Positions 57,766-64,000 of a stretch of 64,000 nt of DNA are shown here, piece after piece. This DNA is from Gallionellaceae bacterium. Lineage in GTDB: Bacteria > Pseudomonadota > Gammaproteobacteria > Burkholderiales > Gallionellaceae. Where the stretch lies: the NCBI GenBank assembly GCA_030823955.1, contig JAVBYO010000006.1, forward strand, positions 70,951 through 134,950. The letters run 5' to 3'. Within the stretch, counting starts at the first letter, position 1. The number at the start of each line of letters is the position of its first letter. The position numbers were made by a program, and so were the translations under genes. The notes under the pieces are model-generated. The model had not been told where the DNA came from. It searched no databases and saw only the letters and a program-made list of their open reading frames with translations.

Positions 57766-58794
57766 TCAGGGCAACAAAGGCAATACGCGGAGAGCCGTCG
57801 CCTCCGGCAGATCGAACATGATATTCAGGTTCTGCACCGCCTGCCCGGCCGCGCCTTTGACCAAATTATCAATCACCGACAAAATCACCACCGTATCGCC
57901 GCCTTGTGGACGATGCACCGCGATACGGCAATGGTTGGAGCCGCGCACCGAACGTGTCTCCGGCATACTGCCTGCAGGCAACACGTCGACGAAAGCCTCC
58001 TTGGCGTAACGTTGCTCGAACAATGCCTGCAAATCCGCATCCGCTTTGAGCCGCGCATACAAGGTGGCATGGATGCCGCGTATCATCGGTGTCAGATGCG
58101 GCACAAAGGTCAGCCCCACCGGCTTGCCGGAAACATTGGCCAGCCCCTGCCGAATCTCCGGCAGATGCCGGTGCCCGCCGACACCATAAGCTTTGAAGTT
58201 GTCCGATGCCTCGGAGAACAATGTCGCGATCTCCGCCTTGCGCCCCGCCCCCGACACTCCCGATTTTGCATCAGCGATCAAAGATCCCGTGTCGATCAAT
58301 CCCGCCTCCAGCAGGGGGATGAAACCCAGTTGCACCGCCGTGGGATAACACCCGGGATTGGCGACCAGCCGCGCCTGTTTGATCTTGTCCCGATTCACTT
58401 CCGGCAGACCGTACACCGCCTCCGCCACGAGGTCGGAGCAGGCGTGGGGCATGCCATACCATTTCTCCCACTCGGCGATATCCTTGATGCGAAAATCCGC
58501 CGCCAGATCGATGACCCGCACCCCAGCATCCAGCAAGGCGCGCGTCTGCTGCATGGCGATGCCGTTGGGTGTGGCGAAGAACACCACGTCACACTGCTCA
58601 AGATGCGCCTCATCGGGATGAGTGAAGACCAGATCGACATAGCCGCGCAGACTCGGAAACATCTGGCTGACCGGCGTGCCCGCATCGGCGCGCGAGGTGA
58701 TGACTTGCAGCACGACCTGTGGGTGCTGCGCCAGCAAACGCAGCAATTCGACGCCCGTATATCCCGTGCCACCTACGATACCGACCTTGATCAC
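57766..58794 (-). CDS. argC: N-acetyl-gamma-glutamyl-phosphate reductase
   Basis: A 342-residue NADPH enzyme of arginine synthesis. N-terminal [14 protein letters not shown] nucleotide loop, active-site Cys in [13 protein letters not shown], and catalytic His in the HRHLPEI segment. It is preceded by the rplM-rpsI terminator, so it has its own promoter, likely in the 40 bases upstream. Confidence 0.97.
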   Translation of the reverse strand: MIKVGIVGGTGYTGVELLRLLAQHPQVVLQVITSRADAGTPVSQMFPSLRGYVDLVFTHPDEAHLEQCDVVFFATPNGIAMQQTRALLDAGVRVIDLAADFRIKDIAEWEKWYGMPHACSDLVAEAVYGLPEVNRDKIKQARLVANPGCYPTAVQLGFIPLLEAGLIDTGSLIADAKSGVSGAGRKAEIATLFSEASDNFKAYGVGGHRHLPEIRQGLANVSGKPVGLTFVPHLTPMIRGIHATLYARLKADADLQALFEQRYAKEAFVDVLPAGSMPETRSVRGSNHCRIAVHRPQGGDTVVILSVIDNLVKGAAGQAVQNLNIMFDLPEATALRVLPLLP

Positions 58795-58833
58795 ATCCTG
58801 CTCCCGTCTTGGTTTAAGCGTGAATGATAAATG

Positions 58834-58854
58834 AAAAAACCGCCCGAAGGCGGT
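58834..58854 (-). terminator. Terminator of the rplM-rpsI operon
   Basis: On the minus strand ACCGCC-TTCG-GGCGGT is followed by TTTTTT: a 6-bp stem with a UUCG loop and a six-T tail, about 45 bases after the rpsI stop. Confidence 0.88.
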
Positions 58855-58899
58855 CTTTCCAACACTCCCAGCAAGCCTCTCGATATACTCGAGACAGGC

Positions 58900-59292
58900 T
58901 TAACGCTTGGAGAATTGTTTCCTGCGACGCGCCTTGCGCAAACCGACCTTCTTACGCTCGACTTCACGCGCATCGCGAGTCACCAGACCGGCTTTGCTCA
59001 AAGTAGGCTTCAGATTTGCATCGTAGTCGATCAATGCGCGAGTGATGCCATGACGCACCGCACCGGCTTGGCCGGATTCACCGCCGCCGGACACGTTCAC
59101 CATGATGTCAAACTTGCCGAGCATCTCTGTCAGTTCCAGCGGCTGACGCACGACCATACGACCGGTTTCGCGCGAGAAGAACACGTCCAGCGGCTTGTCG
59201 TTAACAACGATGTCGCCCTTGCCCGGCTTCATAAATACGCGGGCTACTGCGCTTTTGCGACGGCCTGTGCCGTAGTTATAAGTTACGCTCAT
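58900..59292 (-). CDS. rpsI: 30S ribosomal protein S9
   Basis: A 130-residue ribosomal protein ending in the typical basic tail with the C-terminal KRR-x-Q-FSKR pattern. [12 protein letters not shown] and [15 protein letters not shown] are the family signatures. Two bases after rplM. Confidence 0.98.
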   Translation of the reverse strand: MSVTYNYGTGRRKSAVARVFMKPGKGDIVVNDKPLDVFFSRETGRMVVRQPLELTEMLGKFDIMVNVSGGGESGQAGAVRHGITRALIDYDANLKPTLSKAGLVTRDAREVERKKVGLRKARRRKQFSKR

Positions 59293-59294
59293 GA

Positions 59295-59732
59295 TTACGC
59301 CTTCAACAGATCAATAGGTTTGGGTTGCTGCGCGCTATGCGGATGTGTTGCACCGGCATACACCTTCAGCTTGCGCAACATCGCGTAGCCCAAAGGCCCC
59401 TTTGGCAACATACCGCGCACGGCTTTTTGCAAAACGCGATGTGGATGGCGTTGTTGCAGCTTGGTGAAATTGGTTTCGTATAGGCCGCCTGGATAAGTCG
59501 TGTGGCGGTAATACATCTTGGCCTGCGCCTTGTTGCCGGTCACGCGCAGCTTTTCCGCGTTAACGACCACAACGAAGTCACCGGTATCGACGTGAGGCGT
59601 ATAAATCGCCTTGTGCTTACCGCGCAAGCGCGCGGCGATCTGGCTGGCTAAGCGGCCCAGAATTTGATTGGAAGCGTCAACGAGCAGCCAGTCGTGCTGG
59701 ACTTCGTGAGGCTTAGCGGAAAATGTTTTCAT
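59295..59732 (-). CDS. rplM: 50S ribosomal protein L13
   Basis: A 145-residue ribosomal protein. N-terminus [19 protein letters not shown], then LGRLASQIA and the signature [22 protein letters not shown] at 59732 with AGGAAATG upstream. First gene of rplM-rpsI with a strong promoter 46 bases ahead. Confidence 0.98.
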   Translation of the reverse strand: MKTFSAKPHEVQHDWLLVDASNQILGRLASQIAARLRGKHKAIYTPHVDTGDFVVVVNAEKLRVTGNKAQAKMYYRHTTYPGGLYETNFTKLQQRHPHRVLQKAVRGMLPKGPLGYAMLRKLKVYAGATHPHSAQQPKPIDLLKA

Positions 59733-59777
59733 GGCATTTCCTAATACAAAAGAGTTAGTAAACTTCGAAGGGCGCGG

Positions 59778-59807
59778 ATTGTATGCGAGACTGCAAGCTT
59801 GTGTCAA
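59778..59807 (-). promoter_or_regulatory. Sigma-70 promoter of rplM-rpsI
   Basis: On the minus strand TTGACA (59807-59802), an 18-base spacer and TACAAT (59783-59778): consensus -35 and a five-of-six -10. The leader would be about 40 bases. Confidence 0.8.
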
Positions 59808-59937
59808 ATATCTCTGGCACGACAATCCGTCAGCAATCGAATTTATTTCTTATTTTCAATAGATTCAAGGATCTTCGGCTCGCTATCGCAACAGGCATGC
59901 CGTATGATGTCCGCTCTTCAAGAATCCACAGATCCCC

Positions 59938-60687
59938 ATGTCCTGGTTCATCACCAACTTCATCGCCGCCATTCTGCTCCCTCCGCTCAATCTGCTGCTG
60001 CTCGCGATAATCGGCTTGTTGCTGTGGCAAAAACGTCCGCGCATCGCTCGCCTGCTGCTTGTCGCCTCAGTCTCTCTCCTCTGGCTGCTCTCCTCACCTT
60101 TTTTCTCCATGATGTTACTGCACACGCTCGAAGGTACGCCACACGCTCTGGATACCGACCAAGATCGCGCCGAGGCGATCGTCGTGCTCGGCGGTGGAAC
60201 CTATTCCAATGCCCCCGAATATGGCAAAGACACTGTAAGTGAGGCCAGTTTGTCGCGCCTGCGTTACGCAGCCAAACTATATCGGGAGACTGGCAAACCT
60301 ATTTTAGTTACCGGAGGCAATCCTGTTGGCAACCTCACTTCCGAAGGACAGCAAATGAAACAAGCGCTGGAGGAGGAATTCAATATCCCAGTTCGCTGGG
60401 TAGAAGATAGATCAGACAATACCCGTGAAAACGCGTATCTCAGCCATGAGATACTCAAGTCTGCTGGCATCAATCGCGTCTATCTAATCACCCACGCATG
60501 GCACATGCCACGTTCCGTGGTGGCCTTTAAACGCGCCGGATTCGAAGTTATCCCGGCCCCGACCAACTATTCCACCCATTTCCAGACCAGCCTACTGAGC
60601 TACCTGCCCGATGCTGGCGCTTTAAGTGTTAGCCGTATCTTCATGCATGAAATGATCGGCATGTTGTGGTATCGGTTAAAATCCTGA
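59938..60687 (+). CDS. DUF218 (YdcF/SanA/ElyC-like) envelope protein
   Basis: A 249-residue protein with two N-terminal membrane helices (about 8-30 and 37-58) and a periplasmic DUF218 domain starting at AIVVLGGGTYS, with VTGGNP, DNTRENA and ITHAWHMPRS motifs. ElyC, which has this topology, supports lipid-carrier-dependent envelope polysaccharide synthesis. No clear ribosome-binding site; ATG at 59938. Confidence 0.88.
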   Translation: MSWFITNFIAAILLPPLNLLLLAIIGLLLWQKRPRIARLLLVASVSLLWLLSSPFFSMMLLHTLEGTPHALDTDQDRAEAIVVLGGGTYSNAPEYGKDTVSEASLSRLRYAAKLYRETGKPILVTGGNPVGNLTSEGQQMKQALEEEFNIPVRWVEDRSDNTRENAYLSHEILKSAGINRVYLITHAWHMPRSVVAFKRAGFEVIPAPTNYSTHFQTSLLSYLPDAGALSVSRIFMHEMIGMLWYRLKS

Positions 60688-60732
60688 ATCAGCGGCACAA
60701 GCCGCCCCTGCACATAATTAATGAGGTGTCGC

Positions 60733-61152
60733 ATGAAAGCACGTGTCAAATGGGTGGAACAAGTCTCGTTTCTGGGCGAGACAGAGAGCGGGCATGCCGT
60801 ATTGATGGACGGTGCGCCCGCTGCAGGCGGACGCAATCTCGGGCCGCGCCCGATGGAGATGTTATTGCTTGGCGCCGGCGGCTGCACCAGCTTCGACGTG
60901 ATCGGCATCCTGAAAAAGAGCCGCCAGGCCGTATCGGATTGTTATGTCGAGCTTGAGGCGGAACGCGCCGAAGCGGATCCCAAGGTCTTCACCAGGATAC
61001 ACATGCATTTCGTGGTAAAAGGCAAAGATATCAAGCCGGAAGTGGTTGAGCGCGCCATCAAACTTTCGGCAGAAAAATACTGCTCGGCATCCATCATGCT
61101 GGGCAAGACGGCAGACATCACACATGACTTTGAGATCGTCGAAGAGCTGTGA
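60733..61152 (+). CDS. OsmC-family protein
   Basis: A 139-residue OsmC/Ohr-fold protein (YhfA-like branch). It has two Cys, in GAGGCTSFDV and EKYCSAS, at the usual positions of the peroxide-reducing pair. It may reduce organic hydroperoxides, but the YhfA branch has no proven role. ATG at 60733 has GAGGT upstream. Confidence 0.88.
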   Translation: MKARVKWVEQVSFLGETESGHAVLMDGAPAAGGRNLGPRPMEMLLLGAGGCTSFDVIGILKKSRQAVSDCYVELEAERAEADPKVFTRIHMHFVVKGKDIKPEVVERAIKLSAEKYCSASIMLGKTADITHDFEIVEEL

Positions 61153-61230
61153 AACGTGAAGATGAAAATGTGAAAAGTAAATACGTAAGGCTGGTTCTAC
61201 GATTCACTTTTCACGTTTAACATTTCACAG
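61147..61230. repeat. GTGAAACG palindromic repeat, copy 2
   Basis: An imperfect palindrome filling the gap between convergent osmC-like and coq7 genes. Left: CTGTGAAACGTGAAGATGAAA and TGTGAAAAGTAAA; core: CTGGTTCTACG; right: TTCACTTTTCACGTTTAACATTTCACAG. It matches copy 1 at 33752-33824 in both arms and core. The stop codon of the OsmC-like gene is inside the left arm. Confidence 0.65.
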
Positions 61231-61233
61231 AAG

Positions 61234-61860
61234 TCAAACCCAATAAACCGTACGCGTCATCACCACCGACATCCCGCGCATCGCCAGCTTCACCGGCAAA
61301 GGTAACTCAGCGGCACCGAGCTTGATCGCCATATCGGAATGGCTGACCTCATCGGCATACATCTGTTGGACGACCTCCCGACTCTTGGCATCCTGTAGCG
61401 GGAGACTATCCAGATGGCTTTGCAGATGTGCACCGACCTGTCGTTCAGTCTCGGCAAGAAAGCCCAAGTTCCACTTATCCCCCAGCAAGCCGGCCACCGC
61501 GCCCAGCGCCAGCGAACCAGAGTACCAGAGCGGATTCAACAAGCTCAGATGACTGCCCAGCTCCCCGACACGCTTCGATGTCCAAGCCAGATGTTCAGTC
61601 TCCTCCCATGCCGCCCGCTTCAACTTTTCCTGCACCAAAGGATCACGTGCCGTCAGTGCCTGCCCCTGATACAACGCCTGGGCACAGATCTCTCCCGTAT
61701 GATTGATACGCATCAACGCGGCGGCATGTTGCTTTTCCGCGTCATCCATCACACCCTCCGGAGTCCCGGCATCAGGATACGGTCGCGCAGTCGGCGCCTT
61801 GGCAAACAAGGTACGCAGGCCTTTATCGAACTCGACGATCAACCCATCCAGATTCAACAT
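61234..61860 (-). CDS. coq7: Demethoxyubiquinone hydroxylase Coq7
   Basis: A 208-residue di-iron hydroxylase of ubiquinone synthesis. Iron ligands lie in [26 protein letters not shown], and [10 protein letters not shown] with the E-x2-H pairs. Two short hydrophobic helices ([12 protein letters not shown]) suit membrane association. Makes the aerobic O6-hydroxylation step. Confidence 0.95.
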   Translation of the reverse strand: MLNLDGLIVEFDKGLRTLFAKAPTARPYPDAGTPEGVMDDAEKQHAAALMRINHTGEICAQALYQGQALTARDPLVQEKLKRAAWEETEHLAWTSKRVGELGSHLSLLNPLWYSGSLALGAVAGLLGDKWNLGFLAETERQVGAHLQSHLDSLPLQDAKSREVVQQMYADEVSHSDMAIKLGAAELPLPVKLAMRGMSVVMTRTVYWV

Positions 61861-61917
61861 GTCACTCTCCCCATAATCAACCCGGCCAATCTAGGCAATT
61901 GCCTCGCCTCTGTCAAA

Positions 61918-61945
61918 TAAAAACGACCGCCCGAAGGCGGTCGTT
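61918..61945 (-). terminator. Terminator of the first porin gene
   Basis: On the minus strand AACGACCGCC-TTCG-GGCGGTCGTT followed by TTTATTTG: 10-bp stem, UUCG loop and T-rich tail, 28 bases after the porin stop. Confidence 0.9.
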
Positions 61946-61972
61946 CGATCCTGCAATCCGATGCTTCCAGAT

Positions 61973-63028
61973 TTAGAACTTCTTGCGCAGACCTACAGCA
62001 ACAATACTGGAGCTACCACCGTTGGTCAGAGTTGCCGCACTCAAGGCATTACCCACAACGCTATAGGTATTGGTTGCAGAGCCATTGGTTACGCTGTGGT
62101 ACGCGGCGTATCCGGTAACTGTTTTTGACACGGTACGCAAATAACCAACAGTGTATCCGGTACCATTGCTATTGGCAGTCGCCATAGTGTTCGAAGCATA
62201 AGTCAACGCCAGTGCATCGTTACCCAACGGAATCACGCCAGACAGCGACATAGCTGTATTGTCCTTAGTTGCTGTGCTCGCCTTGCTGGATTGGTAAGTA
62301 GCCAATATCTTGGCAACACCCAAATCATAGGAACCGCCCAAGGCGTACTCAGAAGTGGTGGCACCACCTGCGTTTTCGTTTCCGGTACCCGCATATACCA
62401 GGCCAGCGCTGATCGGGCCTTCGGCGTAAGACGCAGAAGCCAGCACAGCCGTAGATTTCAGGCCTGTCGTAGCTGAGCTAGCAGCACCCAGATCGGTTCC
62501 AGCCAATGCCGTGCTGTAGTTCAACGCAAACGACAGCCCGCCCATGCTGGGAGAGATATAAGCCAATGCGCGCTGTGCACGAGCTGCACCCGCAGTAGTG
62601 CCGATCAGGAAACCACCACCCTTGGCAACACTTTGCAGCGGCGAGACCAGCGAGCCTGCAACCGGGTCATATTTTGCAGCAAAGTCGTAACCGGTCGTTT
62701 GCAGATAACCCGATGCCACCGTACCGAAGCTGCCTGCGAGCGCAACATACTCTTGGCGCGCGTTGCCTACTGTATCGCTAGTCTGTGTATCCAAAGCATA
62801 TTCCAGTACACCGGCAGCGGTCAGACCATCACCCAAATCTTCGGAGATTTTCAATCCAACGCGGGACGTGGAGAGGCCGCCGGAATAACCCAGCAGGTCA
62901 CTTTTTTGGCCATCGGCCGAAACACTGACCACCGCAGCATCAAGGATGCCGTAGGGGGTCACATCAGCGAAAGCTGGTGCGGAAAATGCGGCAGCAACAA
63001 CAGCGAGAGCGATGATTTTCTTTTGCAT
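61973..63028 (-). CDS. Gram-negative general porin (betaproteobacterial type)
   Basis: A 351-residue outer-membrane trimeric porin. Signal peptide of 21 residues (QKKIIALAVVAAAFSAPAFA), mature start DVTPYGILDAAV, 16-strand barrel pattern and C-terminal GLRKKF with the essential Phe. Diffusion channel for small solutes. ATG at 63028 with GAGGAG. A second porin lies just upstream in the same direction. Confidence 0.92.
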   Translation of the reverse strand: MQKKIIALAVVAAAFSAPAFADVTPYGILDAAVVSVSADGQKSDLLGYSGGLSTSRVGLKISEDLGDGLTAAGVLEYALDTQTSDTVGNARQEYVALAGSFGTVASGYLQTTGYDFAAKYDPVAGSLVSPLQSVAKGGGFLIGTTAGAARAQRALAYISPSMGGLSFALNYSTALAGTDLGAASSATTGLKSTAVLASASYAEGPISAGLVYAGTGNENAGGATTSEYALGGSYDLGVAKILATYQSSKASTATKDNTAMSLSGVIPLGNDALALTYASNTMATANSNGTGYTVGYLRTVSKTVTGYAAYHSVTNGSATNTYSVVGNALSAATLTNGGSSSIVAVGLRKKF

Positions 63029-63431
63029 ATTTGGACTCCTCATTATTGAATTTGAATAATTGTCTGAAAACGGCAGGTTTCAAATATCCGTACTCGTTTC
63101 GGGGCCAAAACTACTTACACATCCTTACGGCAGACTTACATTACAAGCACATTGCAAATTGATTGCAGAGGGAGTCAAAGAAGAAGGCCGATCTCAATCT
63201 CGCACCCGCCTTACTACGACAGGGGCTGGAGGACATGTTCAGCCAATTGCAGGGGCATATACTCAACGAACCCCGCTCACCAAAACTGTTGTTTTTTTGC
63301 AACGTTGCGGCATTTTTGCACGTCAATAACACTCCGAATTAAACTTCGAGGCATAAAAAAACGGACACTCGTTAAAGTGTCCGTTCTCTAGTTTCATCCA
63401 ACCGAAACACCCTCGCATGGAGGGATGTCGA
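63029..63431. other. Intergenic region between two porin genes
   Basis: 403 bases. Near the first porin, on the minus strand, a possible promoter is TTGAAA (63083-63078), 16 bases, AATTAT (63061-63056). At 63356-63385 is the terminator of the second porin. The rest (about 63090-63350) shows no supported gene, RNA or repeat. Confidence 0.4.
63354..63385 (-). terminator. Terminator of the second porin gene
   Basis: On the minus strand AACGGACACT-TTAACG-AGTGTCCGTT is followed by a run of T: 10-bp stem and a good tail, about 45 bases after the stop of the second porin. Confidence 0.9.
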
Positions 63432-64000
63432 TTAAAACGAGTGGATCAGGCCAGTACCAAATGCAGATTGTGCAGAACCCGTGTCCGTTCCGAATGTGGT
63501 ACCTGCGTTAAAGCCATACTTGCCATGAGCATCGTTCTTGAGCGCCGTGTAAGCCGCAAACAGTTCGGTACGTTTGGAGAAGTTGTAGCCATAACGAACA
63601 GACACTTGATTCGCGCCGGTATTGGCTGTCGCTGTTGAACCCGCGATGGCGTAGCTGACTGCCAGCTTGCTCGCGCCCATCTTGTATTCACCCACCAACT
63701 CGCTGTTACCTTGAGTGTAGTTCGCTGTCGCCGAAGTATTCACAGTGATGCTTTCAACCGTAGCACCCAACCAGAAGTCGCCCATGGTGTAACGAGCAAC
63801 CAGACGGGTCGCCGAATCGCTCTTCCCGGCAGTGGTGTCGTCTGCACGGCTTTCGATCGCGGCAGCTACATAAATCGCGTCAACATCATAAGTGGCAGCC
63901 AAAGAGAACAGGCTCTTGTCTTGGGTAGCTGTAGGCGCCTCATCTGGACTGAACGATGCAGCCAATGTCACACCGCCCAGAGACGGCGACCAGTATTGCA
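63432..64000 (-). CDS. Second Gram-negative porin, 5' part beyond the window
   Basis: The C-terminal 188 codons or so of a porin like the one at 61973-63028, running off the window at 64000. Amphipathic beta-strand pattern (TRLVARYTMGDFWLGATVE, NQVSVRYGYNFSKRTELFAAYTALK) and C-terminal GTGLIHSF with final Phe. Signal peptide and N-terminal strands are not visible. Tandem porins may differ in selectivity or regulation. Confidence 0.88.
   Translation of the reverse strand, partial: QYWSPSLGGVTLAASFSPDEAPTATQDKSLFSLAATYDVDAIYVAAAIESRADDTTAGKSDSATRLVARYTMGDFWLGATVESITVNTSATANYTQGNSELVGEYKMGASKLAVSYAIAGSTATANTGANQVSVRYGYNFSKRTELFAAYTALKNDAHGKYGFNAGTTFGTDTGSAQSAFGTGLIHSF

Noticed and set aside
63089-63350. 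Small ORFs of 60-90 codons between the two porin genes
   Set aside because: No ribosome-binding sites, low-complexity products and no conserved features; more likely a promoter region.

Overview
This is a chromosomal window from a Gram-negative bacterium, about 57-60% GC by eye. The gene families and their order point to a betaproteobacterium, probably of the Nitrosomonadales/Gallionellaceae group. The indicators are the sigma factor/DUF3619/DUF3106 cassette, the aat-bpt pair, the ilvB-ilvN-ilvC-psd-pssA order, the rnfABCDGE-nth operon, holC next to valS with a DUF2486-like frame, and trimeric porins ending in Phe. The taxonomic placement is inference; no rRNA gene is present. There is no phage, insertion sequence, CRISPR array or tRNA gene, and most of the window is core genome.

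Layout. 1-3.5 kb: periplasmic EF-hand protein, cytochrome c, and an ExeA-like ATPase with a SPOR tail followed by a secreted WD40 propeller. 3.5-5.4 kb: a split aerotaxis-type receptor (PAS protein plus membrane chemoreceptor with a zinc-binding CZB domain). 5.6-10.7 kb: carboxylesterase, the two N-degron aminoacyl transferases, a membrane protein, pyrD behind a palindromic element, and corA. 10.9-15.0 kb: a short KdpD-like kinase and KdpE-like regulator directly in front of the K+ transporter kup. 15.1-20.9 kb: the Rnf electron-transport operon and nth, translationally coupled almost throughout. 21-24 kb: a soluble CZB chemoreceptor, a DUF1841 protein, a cobalamin adenosyltransferase and a CBS-domain protein.

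24-32 kb is the most unusual part. On the minus strand it carries a TonB-dependent receptor, a NarL-type response regulator, a 1600-residue protein joining CheB, CheR, PAS, GGDEF and EAL domains, and a 59-codon gene. 32.3-38.8 kb: phospholipid synthesis (pssA, psd), branched-chain amino acid synthesis (ilvBNC) and a membrane diguanylate cyclase. 38.9-48.5 kb: a sigma factor cassette, LPS export (lptFG), pepA, holC, valS with an in-frame N-terminal extension, tusA and a rhodanese. 48.6-53.6 kb: the protease BepA, a GT-C-like membrane protein with TPRs next to the type IV pilin pilA (good sigma-54 promoter), and tyrS. 53.8-64 kb: cell-wall endopeptidase and anmK, argC/DUF6776/bactofilin/erpA, rplM-rpsI, a DUF218 protein, an OsmC-like protein, coq7 and two porins (the second cut by the window end).

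Themes. Signalling is dense: two CZB chemoreceptors, two GGDEF proteins, two response regulators and an alternative sigma factor. Three intergenic palindromic elements stand out: one carries the pyrD ribosome-binding site, and two copies of an 80-bp GTGAAACG family sit at 33.75 and 61.15 kb. Nothing here can be claimed as a wholly new system; the best candidates for novelty are the CheB-CheR-GGDEF-EAL protein with its neighbours and the ExeA/SPOR-WD40 pair.
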